Positions 44,894-54,112 are shown, counted from the first letter of the stretch. The stretch: 64,000 nucleotides of DNA from CBDCOD01 sp965219665 (GCA_965219665.1 CBDCOD010000019.1:1-64000); one strand, 5' to 3'. Notes: generated from the sequence alone by a model not told the origin. Numbers and translations are program-made.

Positions 44894-46216
44894 CTAGCCT
44901 GCAAACTGTTGCTCCTCCGTTGAGCCAGTCAGAGCTGTTACCGATGATTGACCGCCCTGGATAACCGTTGTCATATCATCAAAATAGCCCGTTCCAACTT
45001 CTTGCTGGTGCGCTACAAAGGTGTATCCTTTATCTGCATCAGCAAATTCAGCTTCTTGAACCATCTCTACATAGTGCTTCATGCCCTCACCTCGGCTATA
45101 GCTATAAGCCAATTTGAACATGTTATGCCACATATTATGGATACCTGCCAATGTAATGAATTGGAATCTATAGCCCATATCACATAACTCATCTTGGAAC
45201 TTCGCAATAGTCGCGTCAGAAAGGTTTTTCTTCCAATTAAAAGATGGTGAACAATTGTAAGCCAATAGTTTTTCAGGGAACTGAGCATGAATTGCCTCAG
45301 CAAACTGACGTGCTTCATCCAAATCAGGCTTGGCTGTCTCACACCATAGCACATCAGCATATGGCGCATAGGCAAGACCACGTGCAATAGCTTGATCTAT
45401 ACCTGCACGTGTACGATAAAAGCCCTCTGCAGTGCGTTCACCCTCAACAAATGGAGCATCATAAGGATCACAGTCAGACGTAATTAAGTCAGCGGCATTT
45501 GCGTCTGTGCGTGCTAGCAGTATGGTTGGCGTTCCTGCAACATCAGCTGCCAAGCGTGCTGCAATTAACTTTTGAACCGCTTCCTGCGTCGGCACTAGCA
45601 CTTTTCCACCCATATGACCGCACTTCTTAACAGAGGCCAGTTGATCCTCAAAGTGTACCCCTGCAGCACCTGCTTTAATCATAGAGCGCATCAACTCGTA
45701 AGCATTCAGTACGCCACCGAAGCCAGCCTCAGCATCAGCAACAATAGGCAAAAAGTAGTCTATATAGCCATCATTGCCGGGACCAATCCCTCGCTGACAT
45801 TGAATTTGATCTGCTCGCTCAAAAGCATTATTAATACGCTCAATAACCGTAGGAACTGAATCTACAGGATACAGTGACTGATCCGGATACATAGACATGC
45901 CCGAATTATTATCTGCAGCAACCTGCCATCCTGATAAGTAAATCGCTTCCATGCCTGCCTTAGCCTGCTGAACAGCCTGACCACCAGTTAGCGTACCTAA
46001 TGCGTTGATATAGCCTTTTTTAGAATCGCCATTAATAGCATCCCATAGCCGTTCTGCACCTCGGCGGGCCAAACTATGTTCTACCTGAACAGTTCCGCGC
46101 AAGCGCACAACATCTTCTGCACTATAACCACGCTTAATGCCTTCCCACCGAGATTTTTCTGCCCATTCTTGCTCTAACTGAGCAATACTAATTTGACGGT
46201 TGTAACTTTTTTTCAT
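44894..46216 (-). CDS. aceA: Isocitrate lyase
   Basis: Cleaves isocitrate to glyoxylate and succinate, the entry to the glyoxylate shunt for growth on acetate or fatty acids. The signature KKCGH is at residues 197-201 with catalytic Cys199, within HFEDQLASVKKCGHMGGKVL. The 440-residue length is standard for the proteobacterial type. Malate synthase is not in the window, but acetyl-CoA synthetase is. A perfect terminator follows, and upstream lie two copies of a 15-base dyad element likely to regulate it. Confidence 0.95.
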   Translation of the reverse strand: MKKSYNRQISIAQLEQEWAEKSRWEGIKRGYSAEDVVRLRGTVQVEHSLARRGAERLWDAINGDSKKGYINALGTLTGGQAVQQAKAGMEAIYLSGWQVAADNNSGMSMYPDQSLYPVDSVPTVIERINNAFERADQIQCQRGIGPGNDGYIDYFLPIVADAEAGFGGVLNAYELMRSMIKAGAAGVHFEDQLASVKKCGHMGGKVLVPTQEAVQKLIAARLAADVAGTPTILLARTDANAADLITSDCDPYDAPFVEGERTAEGFYRTRAGIDQAIARGLAYAPYADVLWCETAKPDLDEARQFAEAIHAQFPEKLLAYNCSPSFNWKKNLSDATIAKFQDELCDMGYRFQFITLAGIHNMWHNMFKLAYSYSRGEGMKHYVEMVQEAEFADADKGYTFVAHQQEVGTGYFDDMTTVIQGGQSSVTALTGSTEEQQFAG

Positions 46217-46268
46217 AAATCATAACTCCATAATTGAGATAAATATGCCTATCATTTTTAACGAATAA

Positions 46269-46472
46269 TGTTGCGGTGCAGCAAATGTAGTGCGCACCAA
46301 ATATATTCCATTAGAAAATCCAAAAAACTGTAGTTAGTTTTTAGACCTTAATGAGACATCACTTAGAGTTTGTGACGAAAGTAACTTAGATGAGTAACCT
46401 AAGTAATGTATGAGGAATAACCTCATAAAATATGTATGTTGGTAGAACTCATTATATTGTTGCGGTGCAGCA
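46269..46472. repeat. Duplicated 15-base dyad element in the aceA upstream region
   Basis: The identical element TGTTGCGGTGCAGCA occurs at 46269-46283 and 46458-46472, 189 bases apart. Each is a near-palindrome (TGYTGC, 3 bases, GCARCA type), a pattern expected of a dimeric regulator site. The first copy lies 53 bases before the aceA start. The whole 306-base gap (46217-46522) contains no ORF I can support; the element pair is its main content. Confidence 0.6.
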
Positions 46473-46522
46473 CCAGTCAAGTTTTTTTATAAAAATTATT
46501 CTACTCTCACTATCAGTAGAAT

Positions 46523-47005
46523 CTAAATCCCACGAAATAGACCGCAAGCATAGTGTTTCTCTACTTCATCTGCACACCAATACATGCCTCCCATCGTTAT
46601 ATAGCAACCATAAGAAAGCGTTTGTACAATGCCTAATGCCATACCCAAATTAAACTCAGCATCACTTTTCCCCAATGCCCAGGGGCGCATTGCGCCGGTA
46701 AATACAACAGTTTTATCAGTTATTGTCAATGCTTTTGCGCTTTCTACCATCGTATCTGTACCGTGTATTACAACAATTCTTTTTGCAGAATTATTCTCCA
46801 CAGTTGTCCTGAGCAGTTGCCTATCCGCATCACTAAAATCCAGAGAATCTTTTAAGAACAATTTTTCAATACAGATTGCATTTTGTATTCGGCAATTACG
46901 TGCTATTCGTGCAAAATGAGTGTCTCTAAATGCTAACGTACCTCGCAATGGATCATAGTCCTTATCAAAGGTTCCACCTGTTAGAATAATTGCTATTTCC
47001 CCCAT
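46523..47005 (-). CDS. Short asparaginase-domain protein
   Basis: A 160-residue protein containing only the N-terminal domain of bacterial L-asparaginases: the first catalytic threonine region LTGGTFDK and the second, VIHGTDTMVESA, are both present, followed by VVFTGAMRPW. The C-terminal domain of full-length (~330 residue) asparaginases is missing, so a normal active tetramer is doubtful. Short single-domain relatives do exist as separate genes, so it is probably not a simple truncation. ATG 47005 has an AAAGGAG site 9 bases upstream. It is 40 bases downstream of galE. Confidence 0.78.
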   Translation of the reverse strand: MGEIAIILTGGTFDKDYDPLRGTLAFRDTHFARIARNCRIQNAICIEKLFLKDSLDFSDADRQLLRTTVENNSAKRIVVIHGTDTMVESAKALTITDKTVVFTGAMRPWALGKSDAEFNLGMALGIVQTLSYGCYITMGGMYWCADEVEKHYACGLFRGI

Positions 47006-47045
47006 ATCCAAAAACTCCTTTCAAAAAAACGCCTACGAGCACGTA

Positions 47046-48068
47046 TCAGGCAAACCCTTTAGGGTTTTGGCTTTGCCAACGCCATGCATCTTCACACATA
47101 GCCTGCAAACCTCGTTTTGCTGTCCAGCCTAATAGCTGGGTAGCACGCGTGGTATCAGCAAAACAGATGGCGGTATCGCCACTGCGTCTACCTACTACTT
47201 CAAAAGGAATTATCTTACCACTTGCCTGCTCAAAGGCACGCAGTACCTGTAAAACACTGTAGCCATGCCCGACACCAAGATTGCAAACAAGCGGCTGACC
47301 CGAAAAATCCTTTAGAGCATCCAATGCTGCACTATGCCCTTCAACCAAATCCATAACATGGATGTAATCGCGCACACCAGTGCCATCTAAAGTTTGATAA
47401 TCATCGCCGTATATAGATAATTTACTACGCTGACCCATTGCCACTTGAGCGATAAACGGCATCAGGTTATTGGGCGTTCCCTGCGGCATTTCACCTATTA
47501 CGCCACTGGCATGTGCCCCAACTGGATTAAAGTATCGTAGCAGCGCTATTTGTAAGCTGTGGTCACTACTTGACATATCCATCAAAATATCCTCAACCAT
47601 CTTTTTAGACTGTCCATAAGGATTGATAGCTGAAGTAGGACAATCTTCGTGTAAAGGAGGTTCAACTGTCCCATACACGGTTGCTGATGAGCTAAATACT
47701 AAGCGCTTAATACCACATGCCTGCATAGCACGCAGCAGACTGATACTCCCTGCAACATTGTTGTCGTAATACAATTCTGGCTTCTCTACCGACTCACCAA
47801 CTGCTTTAAGCCCAGCAAAATGTACAACAGCCTCTGGCTTATGTATATGCATAATATCAATCAAACGCTGATAATCACGCACATCTGCATGATAAAAACT
47901 AATAGACTTCTGGGTTAAACTGCAAACACGCTTGAGTGAATCGCGGTAGCTATTGCACAAATTATCAACTACAACTATGCGGTACCCTAATTCTAAAAAA
48001 TGCAGTACAGCATGCGAACCAATATAGCCAGCGCCGCCAGTAATAAGTAGAGTAGATGAAGTAGTCAT
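47046..48068 (-). CDS. galE: UDP-glucose 4-epimerase
   Basis: Extended SDR of 340 residues interconverting UDP-glucose and UDP-galactose (possibly also the HexNAc pair). NAD loop GGAGYIGSH, catalytic Tyr151-x3-Lys155 in YGQSKK, and the substrate block YFNPVGAH. ATG 48068 is preferred over an in-frame TTG at 48086 because it lies just after the envC stop and gives the family N terminus. It can supply UDP-sugars to the polysaccharide locus although located 9 kb away. Confidence 0.92.
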   Translation of the reverse strand: MTTSSTLLITGGAGYIGSHAVLHFLELGYRIVVVDNLCNSYRDSLKRVCSLTQKSISFYHADVRDYQRLIDIMHIHKPEAVVHFAGLKAVGESVEKPELYYDNNVAGSISLLRAMQACGIKRLVFSSSATVYGTVEPPLHEDCPTSAINPYGQSKKMVEDILMDMSSSDHSLQIALLRYFNPVGAHASGVIGEMPQGTPNNLMPFIAQVAMGQRSKLSIYGDDYQTLDGTGVRDYIHVMDLVEGHSAALDALKDFSGQPLVCNLGVGHGYSVLQVLRAFEQASGKIIPFEVVGRRSGDTAICFADTTRATQLLGWTAKRGLQAMCEDAWRWQSQNPKGFA

Positions 48069-48072
48069 AATA

Positions 48073-49143
48073 CTAAGATTGTCCAATAGGGCGCAGCCAT
48101 TGCGCCAAATTAAGTTGTCTCCCCTTCTTTATCAACATAAAAATCAAGCCGTTGTTTTGCGCTAGCTCCACATTGTGTCCACTCACTGCAATCGTTTGGT
48201 TTTCGCTAATGCTCTCACCTTCTTTAACATATGATGCATCTACTCTTGCATAAAAGGCGATAAAGCCATTACCATGGTTGGCCGCAATAGTTAGCCCCAA
48301 ATTCGGTATCCACTGAATAGCTGTAACAATCCCTGAGGCGATGGCTCGCACCTCTGTAGGTTTATTCTGCTGAACGAGCCAAGCATTATCAAAGTATGCA
48401 ATTTTAGTAGGAATACCCATGGCAGGCCAGTTAATCAGCCGCTTCCGGCTTTGCAGAGATTGATGAGTCAGTGGAGTACGCTGTTGATAGGCTTGTTTAC
48501 TTGCCCTACGGACGCTTTTGCGCGCTTTGCTGCGCGAATAAGCTGCTATTTTTTGATTTTGAGCAATAGCTCGTTCTAACTGCTTAACTAAAGCAATTGC
48601 AGCTTTACGCTCCTTGCTAAGGGTTTTTTGACGTTCACTCAATGCACGCTGATGCGCTGCTAAATTTTCACTTTCTTGACGCGCCTCTAAACTAATTGAT
48701 TGGTATTGGCTACTTATTAGTTCAATAGCCTGAATATTCGCAATTTGCAAGCCACTGATGCTTTCAAAATAATGACGATAACGCCTTCTACTATTAATTT
48801 CTGCTGCATAGCGCTCAGAACTTGCCAAGCTGGGAATCTGTTCATGAAAACTTTGACGATGAATGAAGCGTAATTGCTTAGCTAACTGATTTTTGTGCTG
48901 CATGAGATCTGCAGCCAACATCCGCTGTTTCTCTAAGGAATGTCTATGCTTCTTACGCAATTCTCTACGCTGTTCCTGCAATTCCTTAATCTCAACACGT
49001 AACTGAGCACTTTGTAGATCATTTGCCTTTAAACGCTCCTGCTGCACATCAAATTTTTTCTGTAGTGCATCAATATTCTTGCTCTCCTCAGCATGGACTG
49101 CAGTGACCATACAAATCATCAACAAGACAGCAAATCGACTCAT
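48073..49143 (-). CDS. envC: EnvC-like murein hydrolase activator
   Basis: Periplasmic activator of the septal amidases AmiA/AmiB. It has a signal peptide (cleavage near VHA/EE), long coiled-coil stretches (about residues 24-105 and 150-210, rich in Leu, Gln, Lys, Glu) and a C-terminal LytM domain (about residues 240-356: IASGIVTAIQWIPNLG, AANHGNGFIAFYARV). The zinc ligands of active M23 enzymes (HxxxD, HxH) are not present, as in EnvC, which works without catalysis. Its ATG overlaps the gpmI stop (ATGA). The gpmI-envC neighbourhood is conserved. Confidence 0.9.
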   Translation of the reverse strand: MSRFAVLLMICMVTAVHAEESKNIDALQKKFDVQQERLKANDLQSAQLRVEIKELQEQRRELRKKHRHSLEKQRMLAADLMQHKNQLAKQLRFIHRQSFHEQIPSLASSERYAAEINSRRRYRHYFESISGLQIANIQAIELISSQYQSISLEARQESENLAAHQRALSERQKTLSKERKAAIALVKQLERAIAQNQKIAAYSRSKARKSVRRASKQAYQQRTPLTHQSLQSRKRLINWPAMGIPTKIAYFDNAWLVQQNKPTEVRAIASGIVTAIQWIPNLGLTIAANHGNGFIAFYARVDASYVKEGESISENQTIAVSGHNVELAQNNGLIFMLIKKGRQLNLAQWLRPIGQS

Positions 49144-50654
49144 GAGTACTCCAGCAAACTGCTGCCTGTCATTTCAGTAGGCTTAGAAATATTACATAAC
49201 GCTAATAGTGTAGGCGCAACATCAATCAGGCTTCCACCATCTCGAAGGGTCACAGAATTTTCCCCAACATAAACAAGTGGAACTAAGCTGGTTGTATGAG
49301 CAGTGTGCGCATCACCTGTTTGTGCATCAAACATCTGCTCAGCATTGCCATGGTCAGCGCAAATGAGCAAATCATCGGTTTGCTTCAGTGCCCCTAAAAC
49401 CCTTCCAAGCGCTGCATCACAAGCCTCAATCGCTGCAATAGTTGCTGTTAAATCACCACTGTGTCCAACCATATCAGGATTGGCAAAGTTAGCAATAAAA
49501 ACCCCATACTGCCGACTTTTAATACAAGCTATCAAACAATCTGTCACTTCAGGCAAACTCATCTGAGGTTGTAAATCATACGTAGCCACTTTTGGAGAAG
49601 GAATGAGCTGACGCTCCTCTCCTTCAAAAGGCTGCTCTACCCCGCCATTTAAAAAGAATGTAACATGTGGGTATTTTTCAGTTTCTGCAATGCGTAGTTG
49701 CTTCATACCCGCCTTAGAGATACAGTGCCCCAGTGTATTAGTAATACGCTGAGGTGGGAATATAACCGGATAAGGATACAGTTCATGATATTGTGTGAGA
49801 GTCACTGCGTAAATGGGCACTTGCTGGTGTCGTTCAAAACCCTTGAAATCGGGGGCAGCCAATGCGCTTACTATCTCACGCATCCGATCAGAACGATAAT
49901 TCATAAACAGCACCACATCACCCTCTTGCATCACTGCACCATCTCCAATAGCAGTCGCTTCAATAAATTCATCGCTTTCATCACGTGCATAGGCAGCGGC
50001 AACAGCTGCTTCAAAACTTCCAGTTTTATGGGCTGCCTGCGCATGCATAAACAAATTGTATGCCTGCTCAACACGCTCCCAGCGATTATCCCGATCCATC
50101 GCATAGTAACGCCCGATCACTGATGCCAGCTGTGCACCACTCTCCTGTAGCGCTTGCTCAAGTGCATCGGCACTATCCATGCTACTGCGTGGTGGGCAAT
50201 CCCTTCCATCGGTTATAGCGTGTACGTAACAACGTGCAATCCCCATTTGGTGAACCGCTTTCAACGCCGCAAATATATGATTTTGATGGCTGTGCACGCC
50301 CCCAGTAGATAAGAGACCAATAATATGTACGGCGCGATTGTGCTGCAATGCCTGCTGCAATGCTTGTTGTAAAACAGCAGTTTTATTAAAATCACCTGTA
50401 TCAATAGCACTGTTAATGCGGCTAAAATTTTGTCTGATGACACGCCCTGCACCAAGGTGCATATGCCCCACCTCAGAATTACCCATCTGTCCTTCTGGCA
50501 ATCCAACTGCCTCACCATGTGTTTTGATAAGCGTATGTGGATGCTGGGATAATAGTGAATCCCAATGAGGTGTCCGAGCTAACGCAATAGCGTTATGTGC
50601 TGTCACTGTACTGCAACCCCAACCATCTAAAATAACCAATCCACAAGTACGCAT
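49140..50654 (-). CDS. gpmI: 2,3-bisphosphoglycerate-independent phosphoglycerate mutase
   Basis: Mn-dependent alkaline-phosphatase-fold enzyme interconverting 3- and 2-phosphoglycerate. The nucleophile is Ser60 in GQMGNSEVGHMHLGAGR; metal ligands are in LVILDGWG at the N terminus and in ADHGNAEQM near the C terminus. The length of 504 residues is normal. ATG directly follows the gpsA TAA with a GAGG site just before, and its end overlaps envC. Confidence 0.95.
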   Translation of the reverse strand: MRTCGLVILDGWGCSTVTAHNAIALARTPHWDSLLSQHPHTLIKTHGEAVGLPEGQMGNSEVGHMHLGAGRVIRQNFSRINSAIDTGDFNKTAVLQQALQQALQHNRAVHIIGLLSTGGVHSHQNHIFAALKAVHQMGIARCYVHAITDGRDCPPRSSMDSADALEQALQESGAQLASVIGRYYAMDRDNRWERVEQAYNLFMHAQAAHKTGSFEAAVAAAYARDESDEFIEATAIGDGAVMQEGDVVLFMNYRSDRMREIVSALAAPDFKGFERHQQVPIYAVTLTQYHELYPYPVIFPPQRITNTLGHCISKAGMKQLRIAETEKYPHVTFFLNGGVEQPFEGEERQLIPSPKVATYDLQPQMSLPEVTDCLIACIKSRQYGVFIANFANPDMVGHSGDLTATIAAIEACDAALGRVLGALKQTDDLLICADHGNAEQMFDAQTGDAHTAHTTSLVPLVYVGENSVTLRDGGSLIDVAPTLLALCNISKPTEMTGSSLLEYS

Positions 50655-51620
50655 TTATCCCTCGAATTCAAAACCCACATGACGGCTTAATAAGCCATTC
50701 AAAGCTTCCTTAAGTGTAACCCGCTCTGAGACAACGTTATACACAGCAGATAAAATTGGCAAATCCAGCTGGTGCTTTTGCTGAATCTGATAAGCAATAC
50801 GAGCGGCACCTATTCCCTCTACAAGCACATTGGTCCCATCTTGATTATGCGCCAAACTCAAACCATACTGCCTATTGCGCGACAGGTTATCTGATGCAGT
50901 TAATACCAAGTCACCTAATCCTGCTAAACCAGTAAACGTTTGCTCCTTCGCACCTAAAGATTGTCCTAACTGTCGAATTTCATGCAAACCTCGTGTAATC
51001 AAAGCAGTACGTGCATTCGCACCTAAACTGAGTCCGTCACTAGCTCCTGCTGCAATCGCTACGATGTTTTTACAGGCACCACACACTTCCACTCCAATAG
51101 TATCACGACTCATATAACATCTGAAGGAGTCATGGTGAAACAGTTGTTTCCAGTAGGCTAACTGTTCAGACTGCCCAGCAATCACCAAAGCTGTTGGTTT
51201 CCCACTCATGACCTCTTGTGCAAAGGTTGGACCTGATAGAACATGTGGTGCAAATCCTGCTGCCTTAGCAAGACTACTAAGCAAATATCCACCCTCAGCA
51301 AAGCCCTTACACGCCCAAATAATATTCGTACAGTCACTGCTGTGCTTAATTTTTTCTAATATACGTTTAAAAAAAGAACTCGGTGTGGCTATGACCGCCC
51401 CACCTACCCCATCTAAAGCCTGTGCTAAATTCGTGGTAGCACTAACGCATATCGGCAGAGTATACTGTGGGAAAACATCCGTAGTACGTTGCTCATTAAT
51501 ACGATTGATTAAAGACTGATTTCTACCCCAAATCCTGACTTGATGCCCATTAACAGCAAGTTGCATTGCTAAAGCAGTGCCCCATGCTCCAGCACCCAAT
51601 ACAGCAATAGGCATGCTCAT
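50655..51620 (-). CDS. gpsA: Glycerol-3-phosphate dehydrogenase [NAD(P)+]
   Basis: Reduces dihydroxyacetone phosphate to sn-glycerol-3-phosphate for phospholipid synthesis. NAD loop VLGAGAWGTALA, the catalytic Lys region ACKGF, VLSGPTFAQEV, and GACKNIVAIAAG, then LAGLGDLVLT. At 321 residues it is slightly short (E. coli 339). ATG 51620 or the second ATG at 51614 could be used. It is 3 bases after secB, the standard gammaproteobacterial grxC-secB-gpsA order. Confidence 0.95.
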   Translation of the reverse strand: MSMPIAVLGAGAWGTALAMQLAVNGHQVRIWGRNQSLINRINEQRTTDVFPQYTLPICVSATTNLAQALDGVGGAVIATPSSFFKRILEKIKHSSDCTNIIWACKGFAEGGYLLSSLAKAAGFAPHVLSGPTFAQEVMSGKPTALVIAGQSEQLAYWKQLFHHDSFRCYMSRDTIGVEVCGACKNIVAIAAGASDGLSLGANARTALITRGLHEIRQLGQSLGAKEQTFTGLAGLGDLVLTASDNLSRNRQYGLSLAHNQDGTNVLVEGIGAARIAYQIQQKHQLDLPILSAVYNVVSERVTLKEALNGLLSRHVGFEFEG

Positions 51621-51623
51621 AAT

Positions 51624-52073
51624 TTATTGACGCTGTAAGTACAGTGCCTCAAAATTGATAGGATCAATCAATAAAGGAGGAAATCCTCCTTTAACTGCCA
51701 TATCTGAAACACTTTGACGTAGATAAGGAAATAGTTGTGCAGGACAAAATATGCCTAAAACCCGATCTTGCTCTGCCTCATCAAAACCTTTCAGAGAAAA
51801 AAGTCCTGCTTGCTCTGCCTCAATAAGCATCAAAATATCATCGCTATCTGACTCGACTGAAACGGTTAGTGAAAGCACCACCTCATGCAAGTGCCCAACA
51901 GCGCTTGCCTCAACATTCAAATCATATCGTGTTTTTGGGTGAATCGTTGTTCCAAAAACATGAGGACTTTGCGGGGACGAGTGCGTAAAACTTTTAAGAT
52001 AAATTTTCTGTATATTGATTGTTTTCTCTGCTTGGGAAGCATTAGTTGCGCGCTCTATAGAAGAATTCTTCAT
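51624..52073 (-). CDS. secB: Protein-export chaperone SecB
   Basis: Tetrameric cytoplasmic chaperone that keeps exported proteins unfolded and hands them to SecA. The 149-residue protein has the core IQKIYLKSFTHSSPQSPHVF, the HLHEVVLSLTV strand, AGLFSLKGFDEAE and LFPYLRQSVSDMAVKGGFPPL with the family's conserved end. The acidic-to-polar N-terminal extension of 20 residues is variable in the family. It sits between grxC and gpsA on the same strand. Confidence 0.95.
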   Translation of the reverse strand: MKNSSIERATNASQAEKTINIQKIYLKSFTHSSPQSPHVFGTTIHPKTRYDLNVEASAVGHLHEVVLSLTVSVESDSDDILMLIEAEQAGLFSLKGFDEAEQDRVLGIFCPAQLFPYLRQSVSDMAVKGGFPPLLIDPINFEALYLQRQ

Positions 52074-52089
52074 AGGTTCTGACTCTAAA

Positions 52090-52350
52090 TTATGCCTGTA
52101 TTAGTGCATCCAAGCGCCCTGCTTCTTCCAGTGCACGCAACTCGCTAAAACCACCTACTAAGTGATCTCCTATGATAATTTGTGGCACAGTGGTTGCCCC
52201 ATTAGTGCGCTGCTGCATTTGTGCCCAACCGACGTCATCACCATCAATTTGACGCTCCTCAAACGCAACATTTTTTTCCACCAATAACTGTTTTGCAGCA
52301 ATACAAAAGGGACAAGTTGCCCATGTATATAATAGAATTTTTTTATGCAT
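52090..52350 (-). CDS. grxC: Glutaredoxin 3
   Basis: Glutathione-dependent disulfide reductase of 86 residues. The active site is Cys13-Pro-Phe-Cys16 (TCPFC), followed by the TTVPQIIIGDHLVGG block for cis-Pro and glutathione binding. CPFC differs from the E. coli Grx3 CPYC by one residue, a common variation. ATG 52350 is chosen because longer frames add an unrelated N terminus, and an AGGGAG site is about 10 bases upstream. It lies between the membrane rhodanese and secB. Confidence 0.93.
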   Translation of the reverse strand: MHKKILLYTWATCPFCIAAKQLLVEKNVAFEERQIDGDDVGWAQMQQRTNGATTVPQIIIGDHLVGGFSELRALEEAGRLDALIQA

Positions 52351-52433
52351 AATTAATTCTCCCTGACCCCTGCCACCAAAGATAGATCTCAAAAGGAGTG
52401 CAGGTAGAGCATTGCGCAAAAAAAGCATGATAC

Positions 52434-52946
52434 TTAGTGTTTCTGCGCAGCATCCTTACTGCCCTTAGCAGACTTGGTTGCTTGTCGCGAATGTTTTTTT
52501 GTTGATTTGGTTGGTTTAACTTTGCTGACACCCTGCACTAGGGGAAAATTCTCTGCACGCCAAGAACCTAACCCCATCTGCAAATTATGGATATTTGTAA
52601 AGCCTGCCTTTTTCATAGCGGCACAAGCAGTCGAAGCACTATTACCACTATTACAGTACAGTAGATAGGACGCATCTTTGTCCATAGTATCAAAACGTGA
52701 TTTTAAAGCATCTAAGGCGTAATTTTTCGCTCCTGCAATGTGCCCCTGATCATAGGCACTATCTGCACGCACATCAATAATCTTCGCACCGTCATTAATC
52801 AGACGTACCGCTGCGGTAACATCAATGGTTTTATAGCCTTTAATCAGCGATGAAAAACCATATACAGTCATAATTCCTGAGAACACAGTTGCAGCAGCAA
52901 TAGGCCAATTTTCAACAAAAAATAACTGTAAATCTTGTGGTGTCAT
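52434..52946 (-). CDS. yibN: Membrane-anchored rhodanese, YibN family
   Basis: A 170-residue protein with one N-terminal membrane segment (about residues 15-35) and a cytoplasmic rhodanese domain (about residues 45-130). The active-site loop is YCNSGNSA with Cys98. The C-terminal 40 residues are Lys- and Ser-rich and probably disordered. YibN heads the yibN-grxC-secB-gpsA run as in E. coli; its role is unclear but it is linked genetically to membrane protein insertion. It is unrelated in layout to the secreted rhodanese at 290-973. Confidence 0.88.
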   Translation of the reverse strand: MTPQDLQLFFVENWPIAAATVFSGIMTVYGFSSLIKGYKTIDVTAAVRLINDGAKIIDVRADSAYDQGHIAGAKNYALDALKSRFDTMDKDASYLLYCNSGNSASTACAAMKKAGFTNIHNLQMGLGSWRAENFPLVQGVSKVKPTKSTKKHSRQATKSAKGSKDAAQKH

Positions 52947-53334
52947 AGTAAATCAAGGCATCCTATCCTAACTGTAAATACAAATTATTTAGTCGCAATG
53001 CACCTTAAAAAAAGCAAGCAACTTAATTTAACGTTCATATTTTACAGTCTTTTGCAGTTTGTTTTTCGTTTCTTCCTGCCTGATTCTTTTTACAGTCACC
53101 ACCTAAATATATTAAAAATGAACGGGGCGCTATCGCTATGCGTGCAACTTAAGAACACGAGACAGCTGGTTTCCCGCCGAACATTGAAGCATGCTAATTT
53201 ACTTCAAGTTAAAGTAGCAAAAAAGCGCGTGATAGGATAAAATGCGCCTCCCTTTCGGCAGCCCAACTCTTAACGGACTGTAGTTAATGCAGTTTTATCG
53301 TTACAAAGTTGTAGATTTTTTCGGAGATGTAGTT
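52947..53334 (+). other. Intergenic region between yibN and rplU
   Basis: This 388-base gap contains divergent promoters for yibN and the ribosomal operon. The forward frame 52935-53240 is an open stretch rich in Leu, Phe, His and Lys with no domain, no ribosome site and an overlap with yibN; I do not treat it as a gene. A TAGGATAAAAT stretch near 53233-53243 could be part of an rplU promoter, but no matching -35 box stands out. No tRNA or known leader structure is visible. Confidence 0.4.
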
Positions 53335-53643
53335 ATGTATGCAGTTATTAAAAGCGGCGGTAAGCAGTATCGTGTTCAAGAGGGCGATGCGTTAAATGTT
53401 GAATTATTGGATGTAGAAATCGGTTCAACAGTGCAGTTTAATGAAGTCTTGGCTGTAGGTGGTGAAAAGACCCAAATCGGCACACCCTCAGTAAAAGGAG
53501 CAGTGGTAGCTGCTGAAGTGCTCGCGCACAAGCGTGATAAAAAAATTACGGTACTCAAGTTTCGTCGTCGTAAGGACTCCATGACTAAACAAGGGCATCG
53601 CCAAGATTACACGCGCATTAAAATTCAATCGATTACTGCTTAA
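53335..53643 (+). CDS. rplU: 50S ribosomal protein L21
   Basis: A 102-residue ribosomal protein starting MYAVIKSGGKQYRVQEGD and ending with FRRRKDSMTKQGHRQDYTRIKI, both family hallmarks. ATG 53335 has a GGAG site about 9 bases before; the frame is open 48 bases further upstream but that part is not conserved. rpmA follows 18 bases later, the universal order. obgE, which usually comes next, is absent. Confidence 0.97.
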   Translation: MYAVIKSGGKQYRVQEGDALNVELLDVEIGSTVQFNEVLAVGGEKTQIGTPSVKGAVVAAEVLAHKRDKKITVLKFRRRKDSMTKQGHRQDYTRIKIQSITA

Positions 53644-53661
53644 TCTTTAAGAGGTAAAATT

Positions 53662-53919
53662 ATGGCACATAAAAAAGCAGCTGGTAGTACACGGAATGGA
53701 CGCGACTCTAATGCTCAGCGTTTAGGCGTTAAACGTTTTGGCGGACAAAAAGTTAAAGCAGGTAACATACTAGTACGCCAACGCGGCACTAAAATGCACC
53801 CAAGTGATAATGTTATGCGTGGTAAGGATGATACATTATTTGCCACAGCAGATGGTATCGTATCCTTTGCAAAAAAAGGGCCTCATATGCGCACCTTTGT
53901 AAGCGTTATCCCTGCTTAA
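53662..53919 (+). CDS. rpmA: 50S ribosomal protein L27
   Basis: An 85-residue protein that starts MAHKKAAGSTRNGRDSNAQR, so the N-terminal tail reaching the peptidyl-transferase centre is intact and uncleaved type. It contains the RLGVKRFGGQ and VRQRGTKMHPSDNV blocks. A ribosome site AAGAGG lies 8 bases before ATG. It is co-transcribed with rplU and ends before a weak hairpin. Confidence 0.97.
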   Translation: MAHKKAAGSTRNGRDSNAQRLGVKRFGGQKVKAGNILVRQRGTKMHPSDNVMRGKDDTLFATADGIVSFAKKGPHMRTFVSVIPA

Positions 53920-53950
53920 TCGCAGCTCTCCAATCAAACACATAATAACT

Positions 53951-53985
53951 CAGTCACGAGTTTTGTTCTCGGCTGTGTTTTTGCT
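53951..53985 (+). terminator. Probable terminator of rplU-rpmA
   Basis: Imperfect hairpin 53951-53960 with 53968-53975 (CGAG/CTCG core, outer CAG/CTG, small internal loop), followed by TGTTTTTG. It stands 32 bases after the rpmA stop. The stem is modest. Confidence 0.4.
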
Positions 53986-54112
53986 CATTTTTAGGTTTTT
54001 TGCTCCTTGAAAGCCGCTATTCAAAAATGCTACAATACCTTGTCTTTACGATCGTTAATAGCATAAAGCCCGTAGCACAACAATTTTACATACTAATGAG
54101 GTTAACTACATT

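Noticed and set aside
52935..53240. Open 101-codon forward frame between yibN and rplU
   Set aside because: No domain, no ribosome site, overlaps yibN, and the composition (His, Phe, Lys, Leu) looks like translated AT-rich intergenic DNA.
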